Shown here piece after piece: positions 16,973 to 26,982 of a DNA stretch of 64,000 bases. The notes beneath the pieces were generated by a model. That model worked only from the letters and a program-made list of their open reading frames with translations, had not been told where the DNA came from and searched no databases. The position numbers were made by a program, and so were the translations under genes. Position 1 is the first letter of the stretch. Each line of letters begins with the position of its first letter. Where the stretch lies: positions 18,849,819 to 18,913,818 of the forward strand of contig NC_135564.1 of assembly GCF_964340395.1 (NCBI RefSeq), written 5' to 3'. The DNA is from Glandiceps talaboti (lineage: Eukaryota > Hemichordata > Enteropneusta > Spengelidae).

Positions 16973-19058
16973 AACAAAAACAAACAAGAACGATAGTAGT
17001 AAATGTAAACCTCTATCCTACCAGGTCCCCATTGATACAGCTGAGTTGACGATAACAACTTAAATATCAATAATACCGACATAATCAACAACACAATTCC
17101 AACATGGAGTTGACAACTTTGTGTATAAAAGACCGCAAAAATGCTAAAAATACGAATTGAAATATCTGTGTTTTTTCCAACTACAGAATGGGAAATGGCA
17201 GGAAGCAGTCAAAGTGTTAGCTGAAGTATACAGTGAGAACCATAAAGGTGTTGGCGTTGATGCCTACAAACGAAATGTAAGAAAAGAAATTATCGGTGAC
17301 ACTATTTCTCTATGTTTTCATACTTTTCATGGCAACTATGGGTCGGTCGGTCGATATAAAAAAATCATCTTCTTCATGTTTCTCTGCCTCTCCTTTCCTC
17401 CTCTCTATCTTGTTTGTATTGGATTCATGGTAACCAGCTTCTCTACACAATTGGCATGTTCTCAGGCCCCCTAGCTACTTGAATAACGAAATGCTCTGTT
17501 CTTGAACAAGTGTCTTCGTCGCCACCATGAATGTAGATGATGTCGACAGCCCAGACACTGGCTAATTCTTGTTAGAGAGTGTGCTGTTCTGCAAATTATT
17601 CAGGGCGGGTGAATAAAATATGTTTTTTTTTATTTTGATGTCGGAGCTGAAAATGTGGGTCGGTCGGGTAATGAGAAAGAGGAAAAAATAGGGTCACCCT
17701 AGGTCAATATAATGAAACAATTAAATTTGATTGGAATGAATTACAGTAAATTTCACCTAACCTTACTGAAAGGCATATCAAGTAACCAGTGGTGTAAATG
17801 ATACCTTTCATAGATTCCCGGTCCTTCGACTAGTAGTGTTTTAACTCCAAATCTGACTTTTGCTATACTACCAATATTTATTACTTATAGACCTTTCAAT
17901 ATCTATTACTTATAAACCTTCCATTATCTATTACTTATAGACCTTTCAGTATCTGTTACATATAGACCTTTCGGTATATATTACTTATAGACCTTTCAAT
18001 ATCTATTACTTATAGACCTTTCAATATCTATTAGTTATAGACCTTTCAATATCTATTAGTTATAGACCTTTCAATATCTATTACTTATAGACATTTCAAT
18101 ATTGATATTTTTCAGTGTACAGAAATTTACAAGTTTTCAACAAAAGTGAAATCCATGGATGCAAACGCTAAAGGAACTTTTCTTCAAAACTGTTGTGGAA
18201 AGTGTTGTGAGGTAAGTTGTTGTTTAGTCGAGAACATCAAGTTCAAAATTATCGCCTTTCATTGTTATAATGTAGAGATCAGGCTCAGCAACCATTTAAC
18301 TGGCGGGCTGGTGCCCAAACACGGCGTAGATAGACTATTGTGTGCACCCCAAATGCAAAAATACCACTTGCCAAAATACTTTATGGACAACTTAAATTTT
18401 GTCTCGTCTCTGCATATGTAATTGTAATCAGCAATGTATCAAACTTTGTTATTGAAATAAGTTCCATCCGCAAAACATCTAAATATAGAACTATAAAAAT
18501 AATTTCATTAATGTCCGATTCATTACTTGTAAATATCCAGCTTAACTCGATGAATACTGATCGAGACAAAATTGTACGTAACGCGTAGACCAAAATGCGA
18601 AAATGTACCAATATACCAATAATGCAGGTATCGCAAAACTAAACAAAGACATTTTTTCATTGGAAACAGAATGGTACATTGAACAGATACATTTTCTTGG
18701 ACCCGTAAATCAACTCCAACAACTAATATACTCCCCGAGACATACAAAAAAGTACTGCCTTTTCATGTATAACACGGTATTTGAATTTGTAGTTTAACCA
18801 TCCGTCTCTCCTCCACTGTCTATGGTTTAACACAGGTCAATATGCATTGTTGACAATGTGCCGGTAAAATGAATTCATGATGTTTCAGTACATTTTATGA
18901 TAGATGTTCGATATGTGATAATGAAATATTTGTTATGTTAATATTTTTCACAGATGTTCGACATGTTCATGGGAATCTTTCAGGAACCATTGACCTGGAC
19001 GACAATTATGTTGATCGTGTGCTTTTCATGCACGGCATTCGGGTAAGAATCACTCAAA

Positions 19059-19093
<35 letters not shown>

Positions 19094-19313
19094 ATAGATA
19101 AATAAATGAATAAATGAATAAATGAATAAATAAATGAATAAATAGATAAATAAATGAATAAATAGATAGATAGATAAATAACTGAATAAATAGATAGATA
19201 GATAAATAAATGAATAAATGTGTAAATAAATAAATAAATAATGAATACATAAATGAATAAACCAACCAACCAATCTACCTACCCACTTATCTATCTATCT
19301 ATCTATCTATCTA

Positions 19314-19352
<39 letters not shown>

Positions 19353-19363
19353 GCCTGCCTGCC

Positions 19364-19403
<40 letters not shown>

Positions 19404-20842
19404 CACCCCTGTCTGTCTGTCGTTTATTCATCTATCACCATAGCAACGATAACACATTCTTTGTTTGCAAAATGGTATATTTAAATTTCGACACATAACA
19501 CTAAAAATCTATGCAACTTACATAAAGAAGCCCATTAACCATAGTTATTGCACCCAATATAGTTGAATGGCAGTTATACTGTTACAAAAGATTAAGAATA
19601 TATGGAACACAAAGACAAGCTATGGCTGAATAGATGACATGTTCTAAATTAGTGTTGACTATATGTATCTATTTGGAATTGCCAAGTTGTAAATGTCATG
19701 TCTCCGAAGATTTTCGACAATAGTCGAAATAATAACGAATTGTGACAAACTCATTAATTTATCTATGGTTTGTTCTAGGGTATATGGTCTGACTTTATGG
19801 TTCCCAGAATATATCAAAAGATTGGAAATGATCAATTTTTTCAAGAGAACTGAAATTATCAGCAATATTACAATCTATAATACTACATTTGACGGCAAAA
19901 TTGTCAACAAGGGATTCGTCAACGTGACATTCCGTGACGTTACTTTTGAAGGCACAACTTTTCAGCACGTCAACTTTACAGGGGCCGAGTTTATCGACGT
20001 CACGTTCAAAGACACGATCAAAACATCCGGGACATATTTTCACCACAGTGAATTTTATAATACTACATTTAACCATACCGATCTATACCACTATAGATTT
20101 ATAGAGTCCAAAATAGACCCCACTACTAAATTTATAAACACAGTAGAGGGTTGTCAACTAGACTTTAGTTATGCGTACGACCCTAAAAATGTGTATTTAG
20201 AGGTGTTTGCAGCCACATGGGCAGGTGTGCCTGGAGTCATAATATCGGCACTTTTGATGGACCGGGTTGGTGCCAAACTTATATATGGTAAGTAGCCTCG
20301 GTTTGTATCTTTGTCGTTTTGTGAAGACGAATGGCCATTGCTTTTCTGATAGAATTAGGCAACATTGCTGGCATTTCAGGGACGATTCAAATTATCAAAG
20401 GTCGGATGCGTGTTTTACCTATATAGACACATAGCACATGACATACACAAACTTTACAAAACTCATCAATCTGTGTTAACAGCGAAAATGACTATTAACC
20501 ACTCTTGCTATTACAGAATGGCACCACTGTATAGAAGGCACTGTCTGTTAGAAAGATTTTTCAGAATGCACCACAAACAACTTTTTAAAAATTGATATGG
20601 AGGAGGCACAGACGAATCCCCCTTGTACACCATTTTCAAGTAACGTTCTTCCCTCTACCTTTTGTCTTAGTAACGTCGGTATCACTGAGTGCAGTCAGCG
20701 TCTTCTTCATCTGGTTGGTTGACACCGAGTCAGCTGCCGTGGCTATGTTAGCAGTCGTTCAGTTCTTTGGACAGGCACAGTGGAACTCACTAGATGTTAT
20801 GATCGTTGTGCTGTACCCAACTGATAAGAGGTAAGTGAAATG

Positions 20843-20883
<41 letters not shown>

Positions 20884-22686
20884 AACGAGAGCACCAGAAA
20901 TAACAAAACAACCCCCCAAAAAAAACTACGCATACTTACAAAAGATTAGTACAATATCGTGTCAGTATTTGTACCCATCCCCAGTACCAAGTATCCTGTG
21001 ATTTTTACACATATTTACTGGTGCAGGTCTCAAAGTTTTTTCTAATTGTTTTCGCTTCATGTGCGTAGTACATACAATGTATCTGTGTCTACAGCGCAAA
21101 TGCCACATTTAGCTTGCCGGCATTGCGATCCAGATAATTTCTGTGAGCATCAAAAATATCTTAATGGCTGTTTGTTTAGTTTACCTGTATGCGTTGGCAA
21201 ATATCTCCTTTTACTAATCTAAAGATGATTAAATATTTTTCAATAGAATTGCAAACGGCATGATAGAGCAAAAACAAACAACCATACAATCAAAAAACCC
21301 CAACAACACCCCTCCCAAAAAACCACCAAAATAACAAACAAAAATGCTTCATTTTTTATTAACTTAAAGCAGATATTCAATTTAATTAACTTTTGTGAAA
21401 TTTACATATTATGCCAAATAATAGAATCATATTCATTGATACACAATCAATGCAAGTTATTTTGTCCATGTGTACGTTTCGACAGGGGGGAGGGGTCGCT
21501 CCAGTCACGCCTTGGACAAATTGCTCACGACAGCGCCATCTAGTGGTGTACAATAATAGTATGAGATGTAGTTTTTCCCGTTAAATCATGTGCTGAAAAA
21601 TTGTCAAAACTAACATCTTTTTCTAAAGGTTTGTAGTGACATCAAAAAAAAAAAGAATAAAGAGTTACTCTTTATCAAAGTGATGCAAAACTTGAATAAA
21701 CCGTATTAAATAATGATAAATAATAATAATAATAATATTTATTTGCATTCAGTTATAATATAATGAATAGAAGGTATCATTTTAACCAGACGACAAATTC
21801 ATAATAGTGAACGATGTGACAAGACATATGTAGCGATTTTGGCGGGAAATCATTAACATACATATACGTAGTCATGGGAATGAGGATTTTTTTGTTGGAT
21901 TTTGATCAATTGAAATCGAGCTTTCCGTTTTGAGGAAACCGTTGTCCAACTTCAAAACACCTCAAAGACACTTGGTGTAAGTCAAGGTATTATATATTAG
22001 TACGCTTTTATAGTGCAGTGCTTGAAAATGTGCTCGCTTCCTCAATTACTGTTTGGTATGGCAGTGCCACCCCACTGGAAAAAATCAGCGTTAAGAAAAT
22101 AGTCAAAACTGCGCTTCCAAAGTCTATTTGATAGTGACTGTATTGTGAACGAGTCGTTGTATTATTATCTGGCAAATACAAATCTAACTGCAAATGAAAA
22201 AAAATTGTAGATGTATCACACCCAGCGTGTAGCTTTTTCTTATTGCTTCCGTTGGTAAGATGTTTTAAGTTATTTAGATCATGAAGGGTATGCGTTTTGA
22301 GAATAGCTATTATCCCCAAAGCAGTACATATACAGAATCATACTAAATATTGTTGTAGAATTCAATTTAACAACTTGAAAATTTTACCTGAAATTTTCGA
22401 CTGCACACTTTAGTCTTTGTCAACAGATTGACCAACTATTAAGTACACGTGACCTTATGGACACGTGAGCCTAATAGTACCTTCTTATTTTCAACATTCC
22501 AGGACATCTGCATTTGGTTTTCTGACGGCCTTAGGTAGAATTGGTGGAGTTTTGGGTAATGTTACCTTTGGTCGATATCTCAGCGTCAGCAGGGCTATAC
22601 CAATACTTACGGTAGCCGTCATGTTCGTTCTCGGTGGACTATCATCAATCAAACTTCCAAATACGAGAGGTGTCGCACTGATGTGA
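13073..22686 (+). CDS. SV2: SV2-like synaptic vesicle glycoprotein, gene B (complete, 10 exons)
   Basis: Join 13073-13493, 13852-14032, 15769-15920, 16538-16671, 17187-17276, 18116-18211, 18954-19042, 19779-20287, 20671-20830, 22503-22686 = 2016 nt, 671 aa. The ATG lies in AAAAAATGG, a good context. Order: acidic cytoplasmic N-terminus (1-90, with LGDLILERRY), TM1 with GLMADGVEIFSMGYVIPSAE, the MFS signature GNLSDRIGRR at 156-165, SRxGAGLGIGGSIP-type TM4-5 region, TM6 and ESPRYLLQ, cytoplasmic linker, TM7 VYGLTLWFPEYIK from 389, luminal pentapeptide loop about 413-520, TM8-12, LPNTRG end. Vertebrate SV2 proteins are about 680-740 aa, so length fits. SV2 proteins sit in secretory and synaptic vesicle membranes and modulate exocytosis; the transported substrate is not settled. 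All introns are GT..AG. Confidence 0.93.
13852..14032 (+). CDS. SV2: SV2-like gene B exon 2: TM2-3, MFS signature
   Basis: TTATTGAAAG before, GTAAGT after. Encodes GIVFLGMLVGAILWGN then LSDRIGRRDILI, the loop 2-3 motif G-X3-D-R-X-G-R-R of the major facilitator superfamily, and FEIFLICRLGAGLG. Confidence 0.93.
14393..14580. repeat. (AAAC)n / (GACA)n / (GATA)n compound microsatellite
   Basis: About 190 bp of tetranucleotide units in gene B intron 2. Minus-strand Cys/Leu/Ser frames across it are repeat translations. Confidence 0.95.
14884..15470 (-). mobile_element. 5'-truncated LINE, minus strand
   Basis: The frame at 15257-15439 (complement) reads HSYLTRTK....LPIPIVNLSIS and TYTWNSVPTTIR..., then FKAKLKKF and stop. 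This is the C-terminal block WN.LP..IR....FK..LK common to many LINE ORF2 proteins. It is followed by a 3' UTR and a tail GGAATAAATTACAATTCAATTCAATTCA (split here by position: AATAAA then a (TTCAA)n tail at 14884-14905). Inserted in gene B intron 2, antisense to the gene. Confidence 0.7.
15769..15920 (+). CDS. SV2: SV2-like gene B exon 3: TM4-5
   Basis: TATTTCAG before, GTGAGT after. Encodes IGGSIPICVCYYGEFIP then DKRGCHLSWLQMFYVCGG and a small-residue TM (LFAAAAGLAIIPAL). Vertebrate SV2 has IGGSIPIVFSYFSEF and KRGEHLSWLCMFW at the same place. Confidence 0.93.
16538..16671 (+). CDS. SV2: SV2-like gene B exon 4: TM6
   Basis: CTTCATAG before, GTAAGT after. Encodes FHPWRIFILVCSLPCVF and MTESPRYLLQ. 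134 bp, as in gene A. Confidence 0.92.
16925..16972. repeat. (AAC)n microsatellite
   Basis: Sixteen CAA units in gene B intron 4. Confidence 0.97.
17187..17276 (+). CDS. SV2: SV2-like gene B exon 5
   Basis: CAACTACAG before, GTAAGA after; 30 codons. NGKWQEAVKVLAEVYSENHK is the cytoplasmic helical segment after TM6, like the NGKHDEAW motif of vertebrate SV2. Confidence 0.9.
17872..18104. repeat. 25-bp minisatellite, about nine copies
   Basis: The unit CTATTACTTATAGACCTTTC plus AATAT repeats every 25 bp and stops about a dozen bases before the acceptor of gene B exon 6. Copies vary at single positions (TTACTTA/TTAGTTA/TTACATA). Confidence 0.93.
18116..18211 (+). CDS. SV2: SV2-like gene B exon 6
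   Basis: ATTTTTCAG before, GTAAGT after; 32 codons. Cytoplasmic linker before TM7 containing a Cys cluster (NCCGKCCE), which could be palmitoylated; that is inference. Gene A lacks the Cys cluster in its counterpart. Confidence 0.82.
18954..19042 (+). CDS. SV2: SV2-like gene B exon 7
   Basis: TTTTTCACAG before, GTAAGA after; 89 bp, phase 0 to 2. Encodes MFMGIFQEPLTWTTIMLIV and CFSCTAFG, the beginning of TM7. Confidence 0.9.
19050..19262. repeat. (AAAT)n with GATA/GAAT variants
   Basis: About 210 bp of tetranucleotide repeat in gene B intron 7; three minus-strand frames through it are spurious. Confidence 0.96.
19287..19420. repeat. (TATC)n/(TCTG)n microsatellite
   Basis: Follows the AAAT tract after a short (ACCA)n bridge, with CTGC and CCTG variants. 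Confidence 0.96.
19779..20287 (+). CDS. SV2: SV2-like gene B exon 8: TM7 and luminal pentapeptide loop
   Basis: TTTGTTCTAG before, GTAAGT after; 509 bp. VYGLTLWFPEYIKRLE is followed by repeats such as GFVNVTFRDVTFEGTTFQHV and NFTGAEFIDVTF, the pentapeptide pattern of the SV2 luminal domain. Many N-X-S/T sequons (NIT, NTT, NVT, NFT, NHT) point to heavy N-glycosylation. Ends in TM8 and LLMDRVGAKLIYG. Confidence 0.93.
20671..20830 (+). CDS. SV2: SV2-like gene B exon 9: TM9-10
   Basis: TTTTGTCTTAG before, GTAAGT after. Encodes VSVFFIWLVDTESAAVAML and WNSLDVMIVVLYPTDKR, close to the vertebrate WNALDVLTVELYPSDKR. Confidence 0.93.
20848..20882. repeat. (AAC)n microsatellite
   Basis: Short CAA tract just inside gene B intron 9. 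Confidence 0.93.
22008..22350 (+). pseudogene. relic of LINE ORF2 C-terminal domain
   Basis: Plus-strand reading, with stops, gives YSAVLENVLASSITVWYGSA followed by a KIVKTA block, then in another frame DVSHPACSFFLLLP and IAIIPKAV. This order (Y..VLES.L..SI..WYG, K..LVKTA, D..HP....F.LLP, PKAI) is the C-terminal region of common LINE ORF2 proteins. Several frameshifts and stops make it dead. It lies in gene B intron 9. Confidence 0.55.
22503..22686 (+). CDS. SV2: SV2-like gene B exon 10: TM11-12 and stop
   Basis: CAACATTCCAG before. Encodes RTSAFGFLTALGRIGGVLGN, TM12 with FVLGGLSSIKLPNTRG and then TGA. 184 bp as in gene A. Confidence 0.93.
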
Positions 22687-23570
22687 TCTGGGAACTTATC
22701 ATTATTATTTCTATACTAAGGCCTAACAAAAAAAATGTGTGTTTCCGATTACGCCCAATTTTTAAAATAGGTGTGGTAGGTAGATTTAGTTTTTTAATTT
22801 TTTTTATCGCTATATATATTTTTCATATGTGAATGTCTAGTTCAGGTAGTTATGTTCTCCGTTGTATTCCATATGGTCTCTGTGTTATTGGTTTCTTCTC
22901 ATCAGATCACCGCCATTACAGATTGGAAGACCACTTCAGCTTCCGCATCTACTATTTCTTGCGAGACTTCCACACAGTTTTCGCGATTTTATTATTTTTT
23001 TCTCGAATAAGTAAAAAAAGGGTCGGCGTGAAACTTTAGGTGGGGTTGGGTAACCGGAAGCTAAACAATTTTTTTCTTAGGCCTAACCGAATATGTGAAT
23101 ACAATCAATTACTCTAACATAATTTACAAAGTCAACCACAACCAATAGTCGAATTTATATACCATACCCTCTTTAATACTTAAGTCATTTAACTAAGAAC
23201 ATGGGACATTCATATTTAATGAAAGTATTTAGTTAAGATTCGCAAATAAAAAAACATAAATATCATTTTAACTAGAACTCAGTAAAACCGTATAAATCTA
23301 GAGATTATCACTTATGAATACTTCATGGTGTGACGTCACTTTAGATAAATTTTCTTCAGAGGCAATTGTGATTTTTTTCTTTTATTCTATGTATTGGTAT
23401 TTTTCAACAATGAAAAAATGATGAACTTGGCGAATTCAAATGTCTGGAATAGTGTTTGTTATAACAGGCAGAATTATTTACTTTGTAGAATTATTAGTGT
23501 AAACTTTGTATTTCATCATATTGTGTTTAGTGTAAAAGCAAATGAATAAAACCTTTCACATTGGAATCCC
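22687..23570 (+). other. gene B 3' UTR
   Basis: AT-rich sequence after the stop codon with a candidate poly(A) signal AATAAA at 23545-23550, after which the TATG microsatellite begins. Confidence 0.5.
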
Positions 23571-23690
23571 TGTATGTATGTATGTATGTATGTATGTATG
23601 TATGTATGTATGTATGTATGTATGTATGTATGTATGTATGTATGTATGTATGTATGTATGCATGTATGCGTGCATGCATGTATGTATATA
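23571..23690. repeat. (TATG)n microsatellite
   Basis: About thirty TATG units with a few GCATG variants at the 3' side, followed by GAGA/GAAA and (GT)n tracts to 23815. Confidence 0.97.
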
Positions 23691-24042
23691 TGTATGACAC
23701 GTTTATGGATATTGGCGGGTGTGTGTGAGACAGACAGGGAGGGAGGGAGGGAGAGAAAAGGATGGACGGAGAGAGAGAAAGAAAGAGAAAGGGAGAGAGA
23801 GAGAGTGTGTGTGTGTATTCAGAGACTAGATGTCATTTTACGTTTCTCATAAGTGCCTAACTGACTTGAAAATAGTCCTCCAAGCCCCCCCCCCCCCGCT
23901 GAGTCCCATTTGGCATTTGATAAACCACACAAGTTTCTCTATTGATAACAGTGTAATATTTCACTCCCTGATGTTTAATTGTAAACAAATTGTTGATAAG
24001 ACTAAGGCTGGCTAGTCACTACACAGATAATATGACACACAT

Positions 24043-24119
24043 ACACTCTCTCACTTCACACAGACTAATAAACAAACAACTCACTCTCTCACTTCACACA
24101 GACTAATAAACAAACAACT
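24043..24119. repeat. 38-bp direct duplication
   Basis: CACTCTCTCACTTCACACAG plus ACTAATAAACAAACAACT occurs twice back to back. Confidence 0.9.
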
Positions 24120-24800
24120 CCGACATTTGATGTTAAATTAGCAACTAGAACACAATACAACATTCTAACTTTGTTTATTATATCAGATTAGATATCCCAC
24201 AGTGTCGCTATCCTGAAGACTCTACTTACAATTCCAATGGTTGAAGGTACGCATCAGGGAGAGAAAGATTACACTGTGATGAATAGAGGAACTTGCTGCC
24301 AGTAGGTAGTTTTAGCACACCTTGAGACAGCCTAAGAGATACAGTTGGTCGAACATGATTGTACTCATGAACACATACCCAACGCACGATTGCAGGCTAA
24401 GAAACAGCATTAAGTTTGACTCAATTTGTATTTTATATACATTTACCGATACTGACTCCATAATAAAACAATCAAAAGGTGTTTTGAGGTTAGGGACATT
24501 TAAGTTGAAGTGTAGCTACAGCCTTTTCAGCCTTTTCACATTTTAATCATACAGAAGTTTAGTTGTTGACAGTGGGCATTGTATTTTGATGCCCAACAAT
24601 CCACTGTCAATGATTCAATTGTTATAATCGCCAAAGCTAAGAAACAGAGACGGTAGAGAAATATCTGCTGAATTTGAAATTACTACCAACAACTATAATG
24701 CTAAATTCAATTTGAACTCATAACATGGTCCACTGTATTACAGAATCAGATTGCTTGAATGTTGATGAGTAACATTTCACAAGTATTAAACGTAAAAGCA
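24120..24800. other. no gene seen
   Basis: Intergenic sequence. A small hairpin TTGACAGTGG...CCACTGTCAA lies at about 24565-24609. No splice-bounded or conserved frame found. Confidence 0.4.
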
Positions 24801-24809
24801 AACGAGTGT

Positions 24810-24893
24810 TTGTGTTTGTTTGTTTGTTTGTTTGTTTGTTTGTTTGTTTGTTTGTGTGTGTGCGTGTGTGTGTGTGTGTGGGGGGGGGGGGGG
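24810..24893. repeat. (TTTG)n, (GT)n and poly-G tract
   Basis: Compound simple repeat ending in 14 or so G residues; a second G-run of 13 is at 24937-24949. Confidence 0.95.
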
Positions 24894-25190
24894 CTACTGA
24901 AAGCAAATTTCCCAGACGGTGGTTGGGGTTGGTCCAGGGGGGGGGGGGGTAGTAGTAGTACACAGTTGTGAGCAAGGCCGTGGAATGGAGTTATTCAAAT
25001 TTGTAACTGTTAAGTGGCCTTTCCCCGACTATCAATTGCCGCCTCCCTAACTACACAATGTTCGTCAACGACTGCTGTTATCTTCAAAATCTTTAGTTAG
25101 AATTACACACAAAATACACAATGAAAATATTACATTGACACACACTTATAAAAACTAGTTTAGTAGCAACAAACCTACGGCAATGACGAC

Positions 25191-25229
<39 letters not shown>

Positions 25230-25275
25230 GATGATGACGATGATGGTGATGATGATGATGACGATGATGAGGATG

Positions 25276-25306
<31 letters not shown>

Positions 25307-25312
25307 TGATGA
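25191..25312. repeat. (GAT)n / (GAC)n microsatellite
   Basis: Trinucleotide tract whose Met- or Asp-rich translations are artefacts; followed by GGTGGT-rich sequence to 25470. Confidence 0.96.
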
Positions 25313-25499
25313 TAGTTTAGGTGGCGGCGGTGGTGATAATGGTCATGGCAATGATGGTGATGATGGTGAAACTAGTAGTGGTAATGGTGGGGTGATGGGG
25401 TGCTAATGGTGTTTGCGGTGGTGGTGATTTTGGTGGTAATGGTCCGGTGTTGGAAGTAGTAGTGGTGGGGAAAGTGGTGGCAACGTGAAATATATTAAG

Positions 25500-26590
25500 C
25501 AATATTTAAATTAAAGGAAGGGTATGTTACAACTTATGATGTATTTTATACTCGCTAACATTTGATAAATTGTTTCCCGCCATTAAAACACAGTTTTGTA
25601 ATTACATATAACTAACACTAAAGTAGGGCAACTACAGTCGACTAGCCTGCAACAATAATCATAAATGGTACCGATTGGTGGCAATCACGACGGACATGTT
25701 TATAATGTGTTTTATAGTTTTGTCTATTAACAACCACGGAATTCTCTGTCCAGCGGCCAGAATACATTGTAATACAAATCCTAGTTCACACACTGAAAGC
25801 ACTTACTCAAAAGAATGCATAGCTACTGTTCAAATAAAATAACTTCGTGCGAAATGACTACAGCTTTGTATATGTTTAACTAAATTTATGCTTTACCAAA
25901 TCGTTAGGATGTTTTCCAGATAAGGTTTATCACATACACAGTTACCAAGGCGACAAGTACTTTGAACTAGTACTTTGTTTTACTCTAATCGTTCTGTTGA
26001 TCTCAACGCTTGTAAAATAAGAATAAATATAAATCACATCAGTGGTAAATTATAACAAGTTGGTATTATTGATTTAGCTAGTTATGTTACGAAAACAGTT
26101 TGTGAGTTGAAAGCAATATTTTGTCTATACAGATATTTCATAGTAATTTTACAATTATGTACTTGTTTTGGGAACCTTCAGTAATTACAAGGCCGTGGAA
26201 TCAAGTCCTAGCTGTAGCTCATAAATGTGATTCTCCCCCAATTCCATTGGGCTAATAAGTGCCCCTCAATTTCCTTTCTCTAAAATATTACCCCCCCGTT
26301 CAAAAACATGATTTAACCTCGACTCCCTATGACGCCCAGGAGGATTCTACACATTCTATGGGTAAGCTGTATCACTCTTAGCATGAGTGCGAATTTGAGC
26401 ATGCAACATATAGCCCTGTAGAAAGTGTGGTTGACTTGTTTGTGTGTTAGTCTGCATAAAAAGAAAATCCCTGTCAGAATAAATGCTGTCAGACATGTAA
26501 AGGGACATAACAAGAGTTCTGAAATCAATGATAAGGACGTGATCCCACTGCTGCCACCACATTGATAGTTTGAAATGCATTGGCTGTTTC
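25500..26590. other. no gene seen
   Basis: AT-rich intergenic sequence without conserved frames. CAAGGCCGTGGAAT occurs at about 24974 and 26190, hinting at a dispersed repeat. Confidence 0.4.
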
Positions 26591-26591
26591 T

Positions 26592-26595
<4 letters not shown>

Positions 26596-26681
<86 letters not shown>

Positions 26682-26701
26682 AACTACTACCACCACCACC
26701 A
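26596..26701. repeat. (TAC)n microsatellite
   Basis: About thirty ACT/TAC units passing into CAC units. The poly-Thr and poly-Val frames are artefacts. Confidence 0.97.
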
Positions 26702-26886
26702 TCACTATAAATTTAGGTGAAGGCACACTGCGTTGGTCATTATATCCGTGTATGGATCTAATTGGCTGAGAATTCCTAAAGACAAGATGAGCACACTCTC
26801 GGCTGTGATTTGTAGACCCATCGAACCTTTTATGTCTAGTGCTCATATATGACAACTAATGACGACAACGACGGTGTTCATGGTGA

Positions 26887-26982
26887 TGATGATGATGATG
26901 ACGACGACGACGATGATGAAGATGAAGATGATGATGATGATGATGATGATGATGATAAGGACGATGATGATGATAATGATGA
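26887..26982. repeat. (GAT)n/(GAC)n tract bordering the first Tx1-like LINE
   Basis: GATGATGAT with GACGAC and GAAGAT variants, running directly into LINE coding sequence at about 26983. Confidence 0.93.

Noticed and set aside
25191-25406. Met/Asp-rich acidic protein
   Set aside because: Pure GAT/GAC repeat.
26313-26855. 180-codon minus-strand frame with poly-Val
   Set aside because: Produced by (TAC)n; no conserved flanks.
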